Below, piece by piece: positions 1 to 7,036 of a DNA stretch of 46,170 bases. The position numbers were made by a program, and so were the translations under genes. Where the stretch lies: NCBI GenBank assembly GCA_017438525.1, contig JAFRVI010000031.1, forward strand, positions 1 to 46,170. Direction: 5' to 3'. The stretch comes from Clostridia bacterium (GTDB taxonomy: Bacteria > Bacillota > Clostridia > Oscillospirales > RGIG8002). Position 1 is the stretch's first letter. Each line of letters begins with the position of its first letter. The notes under the pieces were generated by a model. The model did not search any database, had not been told where the DNA came from, and saw nothing but the letters and a program-made list of their open reading frames with translations.

Positions 1-217
1 CAGATTTTGCCCCGTTCCGCGTTAAAATGCTCGGCAATACAGCAAGTATTGCCTTGCGCTTTTGCCTTGAACGGAAACAAAATCGGTCCGTTCAAAACTG
101 CTCCGCACCTGAAAGCGTGGCAAATCCGAGGGATTTGCGGCGCGGAGGACGACGGCGGGCTGGCGCCCGGCGAGGACAACAAGCCGGAAAGTTCCGGATT
201 TGACCGCTTCTCAGGCG
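1..217 (+). repeat. Structured repeat, copy 1 (5' end may be cut by window start)
   Basis: This roughly 215-bp non-coding element is homologous to the inverted copy at 642-867 and partly to 46093-46170. Landmarks in order: TTTTGCC (5-11); hairpin GGCAATAC/GTATTGCC (33-40/46-53, loop AGCAA); TTTTGCC (60-66); hairpin TTGAACGG/CCGTTCAA (67-74/88-95); hairpin GCAAATCC/GGATTTGC (120-127/131-138); a GC-rich hairpin near 153-171 bounded by GAGGAC direct repeats; and a terminal hairpin CCGGAA/TTCCGG (184-189/192-197) followed by TTTGA. GAACGG (69-74) could instead pair with CCGTTC (12-17). Several stems differ in sequence from the other copies but keep their pairing. The coding potential across it looks spurious. 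No function is known to me. Confidence 0.75.
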
Positions 218-253
218 TATTGTCCTTATCGTCGATCAGTCAAGTACAACAAA

Positions 254-281
254 CCAAGCGGCGCACGAATGTGCGCCGCTT
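254..281 (-). terminator. Probable rnpB terminator
   Basis: An 11-bp perfect stem (256-266 with 271-281, loop GAAT), read on the minus strand, lies about 30 nt beyond the predicted rnpB 3' end. It is followed by the T-rich GGTTTGTTGT, which is not a pure T-run. Confidence 0.6.
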
Positions 282-310
282 TCTCATGCCCTCGCGGGCG
301 TGTCTTATAA

Positions 311-924
311 AGGTGAGCAAGTCTGTAAGCCGGGTTCTGTCCTTTAAGACTGCCATCTATCTGGGACGCGCGTCGCCGCGCGCCTCGCGCCACCCTTCAA
401 GGCACGGCGAGCAGCCGTATGGCCTTATTCGGTGTTGCATCGGATAGGGTTTACAGCGCCCCCGCGTTACCGAGGGGGCGGGTGAGCTCTTACCTCGCCT
501 TTCCACCCTTACCGGCAAAAGCCGGCGGTATATCTCTGTTGCACTTTCCCTGGAGTCGCCTCCGGCGGGCGTTACCCGCTATCCCGCTCTGCGATGCCCG
601 GACTTTCCTCATATACCGGGCGAGCGGCAGGGATCCGAATCCGCCTCAAACGGCGATATTTCGCCGCTTTTCAGCTTGTCGTCCTCGGCGGGCGCCGGCC
701 CGCCGTCGTCCTCTGCACCAAAAATCGGCTGAAATCTCATCCGTTTGAGGTCCGGAGGAGTTTTGCCGTAGCTGATTTGCGTCAGACTGCGGCAAAAGCG
801 CAAGGCAATACTGCTGTATTGCCGAGCATTTTAACAATAGTCTGGCGGAAAACAGCACGGCAAAACCGTGTTTCGGATTCCTGCCGCTCGCCCAGCGCAT
901 ACGCGGCAGCCCGACTTGCTCGGG
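311..924 (-). ncRNA. rnpB: RNase P RNA, type A, with an inserted element in the P3-region stem
   Basis: This is the catalytic RNA that matures tRNA 5' ends. On the minus strand it shows the conserved GAGGAAAGTCCGGGC block (P4 5' strand), GGAAAGTGCAACAGAGA, GGTAAGGGTGGAAAGG, GGTAAGAGCTCACC, and the 3' ACAGAACCCGGCTTA block, all in type A order. The ends pair as P1: GAGCAAGTC (minus, 921-913) with GACTTGCTC (minus, 323-315). The total of about 614 nt is well above the usual 350-400. The excess is about 230 nt lying between two arms of a 22-bp stem (618-639 with 872-893, one G-U wobble) at the expected position of P3. Removing it leaves about 380 nt. A 17-nt-spaced promoter ends just upstream of P1, which supports the 5' end. 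Ends are good to about 5 nt. Confidence 0.93.
642..867 (-). repeat. Structured repeat, copy 2, inside rnpB
   Basis: This is an inverted homologue of the element at 1-217, located between the two arms of the rnpB P3-region stem. On the minus strand it keeps the segment GTTAAAATGCTCGGCAATAC, a hairpin at 804-811/816-823, TTTTGCC, AAAACT, and the GAGGACGAC-bounded GC hairpin. Stems that differ in sequence but still pair: 783-788/839-844 (AGTCTG with CAGACT), 761-768/790-797 with inner 772-775/782-785, and 651-656/661-666 (CGGCGA with TCGCCG). The element is not flanked by recognisable target-site direct repeats. Confidence 0.8.
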
Positions 925-927
925 AGT

Positions 928-956
928 ATGATACCACGTTTTTGCCGAAAAGTAAA
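928..956 (-). promoter_or_regulatory. rnpB promoter
   Basis: Minus strand: -35 TTTACT (951-956), 17-nt spacer, -10 TATCAT (928-933). The predicted start is about 922-924, at the first base of P1. Confidence 0.75.
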
Positions 957-972
957 GATGTTTTTACTCTTC

Positions 973-1001
973 TTGACATTTGCGGAGAATTATAGTAAAA
1001 T
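973..1001 (+). promoter_or_regulatory. tepA promoter
   Basis: TTGACA (973-978), 17-nt spacer, TAAAAT (996-1001). It is divergent from the rnpB promoter and about 75 nt ahead of the tepA start. Confidence 0.75.
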
Positions 1002-1077
1002 ATAAAAGACTATAAGGCGGCATATCGTTTTCGCGCCTGCGCATAATAATCCCGAATAATATAAAGGCGGTATTGTT

Positions 1078-1743
1078 ATGACGGAAGACAACGAAAACGA
1101 AAGACCGCGCGATCCGTCCGGCGAGGACGGAGCCGTGACCGTGAAGGCGGGGACGCACTCGATCTGCTGCTTGACGGTGATCGGGCAGATAGAAGGGCAT
1201 TACGCCCTTCCGCCTACGGAGAAAGCGACGCGCTACGAGCATATGATCCCGCGGCTCGTCGCGGCGGAGCAGTCGCCGGAGGTCGAGGGCGTGCTGCTTC
1301 TGCTGAACACGGTAGGCGGCGATATCGAGGCGGGGCTCGCGATAGCGGAGCTCGTCGCGAGCATGAAGACGCCCTCCGTTTCGCTCGTGCTCGGCGGCAG
1401 CCATTCGATTGGCGTGCCGCTCGCGGTCTGTGCGCGCAGGTCATTCATCGTGCCTACGGCGACGATGACGGTGCATCCCGTGCGGCTTACCGGACTTGTG
1501 CTCGGCGTGCCGCAGACATTCGATTATTTCCAGAAGATGCAGGAGCGCGTTGTGCGCTTCGTCGCCGGCAACAGCCGGGTTTCGCCGGAGCGTATGCGCG
1601 AGCTGATGCTGAACACCGGCGAGCTCGCCACGGATATGGGCAGCGTGCTCGACGGCGAAGCCGCCGTCCGCGAGGGCTTCATCGACGCGGTGGGCGGTCT
1701 CGCCGACGCGGTGGAGGCGCTTTACCGGCTGATAGAGGAATAA
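1078..1743 (+). CDS. tepA: ClpP-family serine protease, TepA type
   Basis: This is a 221-residue ClpP/crotonase-fold protein resembling TepA (YmfB), a cytoplasmic ClpP-like peptidase that in Bacillus has been linked to protein export and spore protein turnover. The catalytic pattern is visible: Ser110 in GGSHSIG, His133 in MTVHPV, and a likely Asp at 186 or 192. The oxyanion-side segment NTVGGDIEAG (77-86) matches the ClpP GG(D/G) turn. There is no signal peptide. AAGGCGG lies about 10 nt before the ATG. The gene stands just upstream of uppP and ftsK; tepA next to a SpoIIIE/FtsK gene is a known Firmicutes arrangement. The substrate cannot be told from sequence. Confidence 0.85.
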   Translation: MTEDNENERPRDPSGEDGAVTVKAGTHSICCLTVIGQIEGHYALPPTEKATRYEHMIPRLVAAEQSPEVEGVLLLLNTVGGDIEAGLAIAELVASMKTPSVSLVLGGSHSIGVPLAVCARRSFIVPTATMTVHPVRLTGLVLGVPQTFDYFQKMQERVVRFVAGNSRVSPERMRELMLNTGELATDMGSVLDGEAAVREGFIDAVGGLADAVEALYRLIEE

Positions 1744-1810
1744 TCCGCGGCGGTCATATCATAGATATTACGGCGGCGGTCCGCCGCAGTACATATTCGG
1801 AGCAATCAAG

Positions 1811-2647
1811 ATGACGGTTTTTCAGGCGTTCTTTCAAGGAGTGATACAGGGGCTGACGGAGTTCCTTCCCGTCAGCAGCTCGTGGCATCTCTCGGTCGCC
1901 GCGCACTTTTTCGGCATCGAGGGGGCGGGAACAGCGTTTTCCGTTTTCCTGCATCTCGGCACGCTGGCGGCGGTCGTCTTCGCGTTTTTTCCGAGGGTCA
2001 AGGAGCTGTTCTTCGAGTTCTTCCGCATGATTGCGGATATTTTCCGCGGCAGGTTCAGCTTTAAGAACTGCGGTCAAACGCGAAGGATGCTGCTGATGAT
2101 GATCCTTTCGCTCGCGCCGCTGCTCTGCGTCTATCCGATAAAGGATACGATCTCCGCGCTCGGCGAGGACGAGGACGTCGTCGTCGAAGGGATATGCTTC
2201 ATCTACACCGCGATCCTGCTGCTTCTGGCAAGCTACACCGCGAAGCGCACCGCGGAGCCGCTCGCCGAAGTTACGCCGGGGCGCGCGGTCTACATAGGAT
2301 TCATGCAGGCGATAGCGCTGCTTCCGGGCGTTTCGCGCAGCGGCTCGACCGTCGGCGCGGGGCTGATCTCCGGAGTCGACCGCGGTTATATGGTCGACTA
2401 TTCCTTCATTTTGAGCATACCGGTCATATTCGCCGCCGGCGTAAGCGAAACGAAGGACGCCTTCGCGGAAGGCCTCGGCGTGGGAGTTTTCCCGCTCATC
2501 GTCGGAGTCGTAACCGCCGCGGCCGTCGGCTTTTTCGCGATAAAGGCGCTCTCGTGGATGGTGAAGAACGATAAGCTCTGGATATTCTCGATATACCTCT
2601 TCCTGCTCGGCGGCTTCACAGTCGTCGCGGGAATGAGCGGACTCTGA
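1811..2647 (+). CDS. uppP: Undecaprenyl-diphosphate phosphatase
   Basis: This 278-residue multi-pass membrane protein of the UppP/BacA family dephosphorylates undecaprenyl diphosphate to recycle the lipid carrier for peptidoglycan and other wall polymers. Two family signatures are clear: GLTEFLPVSSSWHL (residues 14-27), carrying the conserved Glu and Ser run, and PGVSRSGSTVGAGL in the second half, carrying the phosphate-binding SRSG. About seven hydrophobic segments can be counted, and the length is typical. It starts 67 nt after tepA with GGAG about 8 nt before the ATG, and ftsK follows closely, so the three may share a transcript. Confidence 0.93.
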   Translation: MTVFQAFFQGVIQGLTEFLPVSSSWHLSVAAHFFGIEGAGTAFSVFLHLGTLAAVVFAFFPRVKELFFEFFRMIADIFRGRFSFKNCGQTRRMLLMMILSLAPLLCVYPIKDTISALGEDEDVVVEGICFIYTAILLLLASYTAKRTAEPLAEVTPGRAVYIGFMQAIALLPGVSRSGSTVGAGLISGVDRGYMVDYSFILSIPVIFAAGVSETKDAFAEGLGVGVFPLIVGVVTAAAVGFFAIKALSWMVKNDKLWIFSIYLFLLGGFTVVAGMSGL

Positions 2648-2671
2648 TTATAAAGAACAGGATGTGTGAAA

Positions 2672-5032
2672 ATGGCGCAGAGAGGAAGGCCGAAGGGCTC
2701 GAAAAATAAAAACACCGCCGCAGCGGCGCGCTCGGCTGCCGCTGAAAAGCAGCGCAGCAAAAACGTAATATGGAGCACCGTGCTGATACTTGCCGGGCTG
2801 CTCCTGTTCGTGCTGCTCGTCGTTTCCGACAAGGGATTTCTCGGCGACGCGATCCAGAAGGGGATGAACACCCTTTTCTCGTGGGTAATGTACTTCCTGC
2901 CGGTGCTGCTGATCTATATCGGAGTGCTGCTCGCGGTGCAGAAGACGAAGAAATACATAGCCCTCCGTTTCTGGTTCAGTCTGCTTGCGATAATCATATT
3001 CGCGGCGGTCGTCTTCATTCTCAAGGCGGGGAGCAGGGATATAGTCGAGGTGTTCAAAGAAGACGGCGTCAACGCGGTCGGCTTCGGCATCGGCTTCGTT
3101 TTCACGAAGGCGCTTGGCAAGGTCGGCGGCCTTATAGCGCTGTTCCTCGTGCTCGCCGGCGCGCTTATGATGTCCGCGGGCATAACGATAATCAACGTTT
3201 TCAACTGGCTTAAAAACCTCTTCACGATGGGAGTTGACGAGGAGGACGGAGAAGAGCCGGAGACCGATCCCGTCAAGGCGATCGACAAGATCGGCAGGGA
3301 GCCGCAGCCGAAGCCGGAGAAGAAAAAGCGCTCCGCTATCGACATTCCGATACCGGACGGCCCGATAACCGTGCCGGATCTCACAGTCGCGGACCCCGCT
3401 CCGAAGCCGGAGATCCGCATCGACGACATAATCAACAAGGCGGCGGCGCCCGCCGCTTCGACCGAAGCGAAGCCAGCGCCCGTTACCGAAAGTCCGAAGC
3501 CCGCCGACAAGTACGCGGACAAGCCGGCGGAAAAACCCGCCGAAAAGCCCGCCGAGCCGAAGGAGGACGGCTACGTCTTCCCGCCGCTATCGCTGCTGAA
3601 AAAGGGCGTCGGCGGCGTATCCGAGGACGTCTCCAACGAGATGAAGGAAAACGCGGACAAGCTCGTGCGCACGCTGCGCTCCTTCGGCGTTTCCACGTCG
3701 ATAAGCGAAGTATGCCGCGGCCCGTCCGTCACGCGCTACGAGCTTCAGCCGGAGGCCGGCGTCAAGCTCAGCCGCATAACCGGACTTTCCGACGACCTCG
3801 CGCTTTCTCTCGCGGCGAGCAGCATACGCATCGAGGCGCCGATCCCGAACAAAGCGGCGGTCGGCATCGAGGTGCCGAACAAGACGCGCAGCAACGTGTT
3901 GCTTCGCGATCTGCTCGAAACCAAGGGGTTTGCGGACAGCCACAGCCGCCTGACGATAGCGATAGGCAAGGGCGTTTCGGGCGATCCGATAGTCGCCGAC
4001 CTCGCCTCCATGCCGCATATGCTTATCGCCGGCGCGACCGGCTCCGGTAAGTCCATCTGCGAAAACTGCATAATTATGAGCATAATATACAAGGCGAGCC
4101 CGGACGAGGTCAAGTTCATAATGATCGACCCGAAGGCCGTCGAGCTGACGATGTATAACGGTCTGCCGCATCTGGCGATCCCGGTCGTCACCGACCCGAA
4201 ACGCGCCGCCGGCGCGCTCGACTGGGCGGTGCGCGAAATGATGCGCCGCTACAAGCTGCTTTCGGAATCCGGCTGCCGCGACATCAAGAGCTACAACCTG
4301 CGCGTGAAGGACGACGAAAACGCCGAGCCGCTACCGCAGTACGTCATAGTCATCGACGAACTCGCGAACCTGATGATGACCTCCCCGAAGGAGGTCGAGG
4401 ACAGCATCTGCAAGCTCGCCCAGCTTGCCCGCGCCGCCGGAATGCACCTCGTTATCGCTACGCAGCGTCCGTCCGTCGACGTCATCACCGGACTTATCAA
4501 AGCGAACATCCCGACCCGCGTCGCGCTTTCGGTCACTTCGCAGGTCGACTCGCGCACGATAATCGACCACGCCGGCGCCGAGAAGCTGCTCGGCCGCGGC
4601 GATATGCTCTACGCGCCGATCGACGCGTCGAAGGCGCAGCGCGTTCAGGGCTGCTACGTTTCCGAAGACGAGGTGCGCAGCGTCGTCGAATTCACCAAGA
4701 AGAAGGCCGCCGCGCACTACGACGAGAGCATCAGCGAAGCCATTGACGCCTACTCCGCGAACCAGAAGGACAAGGGCGGAGCTTCCGGCGGAGTCGGCGA
4801 CGACGACGGCGAAGCGGACGAAATGCTCGAAGCCGCCATCGAGATCGCGGTCGAAACGCAGACGATCTCGACTTCGCTGCTCCAGCGCCGCCTCAAGCTC
4901 GGCTACGCGCGCGCCGCGCGTATCGTCGACGAGATGGAGGCGCGCGGCATCGTCGGGCCGTTCGAGGGCTCCAAGCCGCGCCAGGTGCTTCTGACGCGCG
5001 ATCAGTGGATGGAAATGAAAAACCGTCAGTAA
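2672..5032 (+). CDS. ftsK: DNA translocase FtsK/SpoIIIE
   Basis: This septal DNA pump clears chromosome from the division or sporulation septum. About four membrane segments lie in residues 30-180, followed by a long Pro/Lys/Ala-rich linker with KPAEKPAE repeats, the RecA-like motor, and a C-terminal gamma winged helix (about 715-786: TSLLQRRLKLGYARAARIVD). Walker A is GATGSGKS (about 454-461) and Walker B is YVIVIDELAN (about 555-564). A GTG at 2666 is an alternative start, but AGGA at 2658-2661 sits at a better distance from the ATG at 2672. Length is typical. Sequence alone does not separate a vegetative FtsK from SpoIIIE; the neighbouring M23 gene and tepA are compatible with either. A strong terminator follows at 5067. 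Confidence 0.95.
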   Translation: MAQRGRPKGSKNKNTAAAARSAAAEKQRSKNVIWSTVLILAGLLLFVLLVVSDKGFLGDAIQKGMNTLFSWVMYFLPVLLIYIGVLLAVQKTKKYIALRFWFSLLAIIIFAAVVFILKAGSRDIVEVFKEDGVNAVGFGIGFVFTKALGKVGGLIALFLVLAGALMMSAGITIINVFNWLKNLFTMGVDEEDGEEPETDPVKAIDKIGREPQPKPEKKKRSAIDIPIPDGPITVPDLTVADPAPKPEIRIDDIINKAAAPAASTEAKPAPVTESPKPADKYADKPAEKPAEKPAEPKEDGYVFPPLSLLKKGVGGVSEDVSNEMKENADKLVRTLRSFGVSTSISEVCRGPSVTRYELQPEAGVKLSRITGLSDDLALSLAASSIRIEAPIPNKAAVGIEVPNKTRSNVLLRDLLETKGFADSHSRLTIAIGKGVSGDPIVADLASMPHMLIAGATGSGKSICENCIIMSIIYKASPDEVKFIMIDPKAVELTMYNGLPHLAIPVVTDPKRAAGALDWAVREMMRRYKLLSESGCRDIKSYNLRVKDDENAEPLPQYVIVIDELANLMMTSPKEVEDSICKLAQLARAAGMHLVIATQRPSVDVITGLIKANIPTRVALSVTSQVDSRTIIDHAGAEKLLGRGDMLYAPIDASKAQRVQGCYVSEDEVRSVVEFTKKKAAAHYDESISEAIDAYSANQKDKGGASGGVGDDDGEADEMLEAAIEIAVETQTISTSLLQRRLKLGYARAARIVDEMEARGIVGPFEGSKPRQVLLTRDQWMEMKNRQ

Positions 5033-5066
5033 GATTTTTGCGTAATTATTCTTTCATAAAAACGGG

Positions 5067-5102
5067 TGCCTTTGAGCAAAATAAGCTCAAAGGCATCTTT
5101 TT
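5067..5102 (+). terminator. ftsK terminator
   Basis: An 11-bp perfect stem TGCCTTTGAGC/GCTCAAAGGCA (5067-5077 with 5085-5095) is followed by TCTTTTTT. It ends about 20 nt before the next gene's start. Confidence 0.88.
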
Positions 5103-5120
5103 TACGAAAGGATAGATATT

Positions 5121-5831
5121 ATGAAGGAATTGAAGCTTCCGAGCGAGAAGAAGAGCAAACTGCCGGGAGGCAAAAAGTTTTTCGCTGTGCTCGCGGCGTG
5201 CCTTATCGCCGTCTTCGTAGCCGGATATATCGCGATTGACAGAAGTTTGACCTACACGCGTCCGGTCGAGGAGCCGCCGGTCGAGAGTCAGACCGAGAAG
5301 GTCGACAAGCCGCAGAAGGGCGTGACCGAGAAGCCCGCGTCCGAGAGCGAGCCGGAGCCGTCAAGCTCCGAAAAGGAGGACGACGAGCCCGCGAACACCG
5401 TTCCGGAACCGACGCTGCTGATATGGCCGGTCAGCGGCGGAACGCTCATGCGCGAATACAGCGCGGACGCGCTCGTTTTTTCGCCCACGATGCAGGACTG
5501 GCGCACGCATAACGGAGTCGACATCGCCGCGCCGGTCGGCACGGCCGTCCGCGCCATGGCGGCGGGTGAGGTGACTGGCGTCCGCGAGGACGGGATGCTC
5601 GGCTGGGTGATCGAGATAAAGCACGGCAGCTACGCCGCCTCCTACTGCAACGTGCAGGAGGGCGTCGCCGTCAAGGTCGGCGACACGGTAGGCATCGGCG
5701 ACCAGATCGGCGGAGTAGGGCAGCAGGCGCGCCTTGAGATCGGCGATGAGCCGCACCTCCACCTCGAGGTACGCAAAAACGGCGAGCTGATAGACCCGCT
5801 CAGCGTGATGAACAACACGGATATTGAGTAA
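5121..5831 (+). CDS. Membrane-anchored M23 metallopeptidase (SpoIIQ-like)
   Basis: The 236 residues comprise a short basic N-terminus, one membrane anchor (about 20-38), a Glu/Pro/Ser-rich linker (about 45-95), and a LytM/M23 domain (about 97-230). The zinc-binding set looks intact: His130 and Asp134 in HNGVD, and His212 and His214 in HLHLE, so peptidoglycan endopeptidase activity is plausible. One anchor, an acidic linker and a LytM domain resemble SpoIIQ, the forespore partner of the sporulation channel, but no other sporulation gene is adjacent, so a vegetative wall role is equally possible. AAAGGA precedes the ATG. It is probably transcribed partly through the ftsK terminator or from an unseen promoter. 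Confidence 0.85.
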   Translation: MKELKLPSEKKSKLPGGKKFFAVLAACLIAVFVAGYIAIDRSLTYTRPVEEPPVESQTEKVDKPQKGVTEKPASESEPEPSSSEKEDDEPANTVPEPTLLIWPVSGGTLMREYSADALVFSPTMQDWRTHNGVDIAAPVGTAVRAMAAGEVTGVREDGMLGWVIEIKHGSYAASYCNVQEGVAVKVGDTVGIGDQIGGVGQQARLEIGDEPHLHLEVRKNGELIDPLSVMNNTDIE

Positions 5832-5942
5832 AAAACGCCTGTCTGTTTTCAGCGGAAACGGCAGAAAGCCATCCTGTATCTTTTGTTCAACGGAAAGATT
5901 ATAACGGGTATTTCGTCGAATCGGCAAAATAATACGCTGTCC

Positions 5943-5974
5943 CACCGCCGAATGCGCTTCGGCGGTGATATTTT
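5943..5974 (+). terminator. Terminator after the M23 gene
   Basis: CACCGCCGAA (5943-5952) pairs with TTCGGCGGTG (5958-5967), followed by ATATTTTA. The 5832-5942 stretch before it holds nothing recognisable. The opp promoter begins three bases later. Confidence 0.65.
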
Positions 5975-5976
5975 AC

Positions 5977-6005
5977 TTGACAAAAGCGTTAAAGTGTTAT
6001 AGAAT
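5977..6005 (+). promoter_or_regulatory. opp operon promoter
   Basis: TTGACA (5977-5982), 17-nt spacer, TAGAAT (6000-6005). The leader to the oppB start is about 90 nt, with no recognised riboswitch. Confidence 0.82.
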
Positions 6006-6104
6006 AAAACAACTAAAGTATGCAGAATAAGGTTATTGTCGAAATTTACCCGCGGGACGTTGCCCGCGCATACGTATAACGATTTCGTCACGGAGGCGCT
6101 TTTA

Positions 6105-7022
6105 ATGTTAAAATACGCAGTCAAGCGTATAGCGATGGGAATACTCAGCATCTTTATCGTTGCGACGCTGACGTTCTTCCTTATGAATATGGTACCGGGC
6201 GGCCCCTTCGTCGCGGAGAAGTCGATCAGCGCGGAGGCGCAGGCGGCTCTCGCCGCGAAGTACGGGCTGGACAAGCCGATCCTGCAAAGATACGCGACCT
6301 ATATGACCGACTTCCTGAAGGGCGATATGGGCGTGAGCTTGCGCCAGCGCGGGCGAACGGTTTCCGAGATAATCTTCTCGAAATTTCCGGTCTCCGCGAG
6401 ACTTGCCGGCATCGCGGTGCTTCTCGCGCTTCTGCTCGGCATACCGCTTGGCTGTCTTTCCGCGTATAACCGCGGCAAGGCGCCGGATAATATCATAATC
6501 GTGCTCGCAACCTGCGGAATAGCGATACCGAGCTTTATAAGCAGCGTTTTGCTGTTGTATTTCCTGGGGAGCAAGCTCGGTATCTTCCCGACCGTCGGCC
6601 TGAGCACCGCCGCGCATTACGTAATGCCTGTAACGGCGCTCGCGATATACCCGACGGCGTACATAACGCGGCTTATGCGGTCGAGTCTGCTCGACGTTAT
6701 GGGGCAGGACTATATCCGCACCGCGAAGGCGAAGGGACTGTCGAACTTCAAGACCATATTCAAGCACGCGCTGCGCAACGCGGTGCTTCCGGTCGTTACT
6801 TACGTCGGGCCGATGCTGGCCGGACTGATGACCGGTTCCTTCGTCGTGGAAAAAATCTTCACCGTCCCCGGCCTCGGCGGACAGTTCGTTTCATCTATCG
6901 TAACCCGTGACTACACCATGGTCATGGGCACTACGATAATCCTCGCGACGCTGGTCATCGCCGCTAACGTGATAGTCGATATACTTTACAAAGTCATCGA
7001 CCCGCGTATCAATCTTAAATAA
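6105..7022 (+). CDS. oppB: Oligopeptide ABC transporter permease OppB
   Basis: This 305-residue inner permease of a peptide importer shows about six hydrophobic segments and the EAA-type loop ending in AKAKGLSNFKTIFKHALRNA, which docks on the ATPases. It begins MLKYAVKRIAMGI with a first membrane helix, and has the typical extracytoplasmic segment from PGGPF to ARLAG. ATG 6105 was chosen because GGAGG lies 8 nt upstream; an in-frame TTG at 6036 would add a non-family 23-residue tail. It is the first gene of oppBCDFA. Opp versus Dpp specificity (long peptides or dipeptides) cannot be decided here. Confidence 0.93.
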   Translation: MLKYAVKRIAMGILSIFIVATLTFFLMNMVPGGPFVAEKSISAEAQAALAAKYGLDKPILQRYATYMTDFLKGDMGVSLRQRGRTVSEIIFSKFPVSARLAGIAVLLALLLGIPLGCLSAYNRGKAPDNIIIVLATCGIAIPSFISSVLLLYFLGSKLGIFPTVGLSTAAHYVMPVTALAIYPTAYITRLMRSSLLDVMGQDYIRTAKAKGLSNFKTIFKHALRNAVLPVVTYVGPMLAGLMTGSFVVEKIFTVPGLGGQFVSSIVTRDYTMVMGTTIILATLVIAANVIVDILYKVIDPRINLK

Positions 7023-7036
7023 GGGGGCGGACCGGA

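Noticed and set aside
7-447. Coding frames across 1-1000
   Set aside because: They lie in the structured repeat and in rnpB, whose conserved RNA blocks explain the sequence.
5943-5974. Operator for the opp promoter
   Set aside because: The stem is followed by a T-rich tract and reads as a terminator of the preceding gene, although it lies close to the -35.
6036-6104. Upstream TTG extension of oppB
   Set aside because: GGAGG is placed for the ATG at 6105, and the extra residues are not part of the family.
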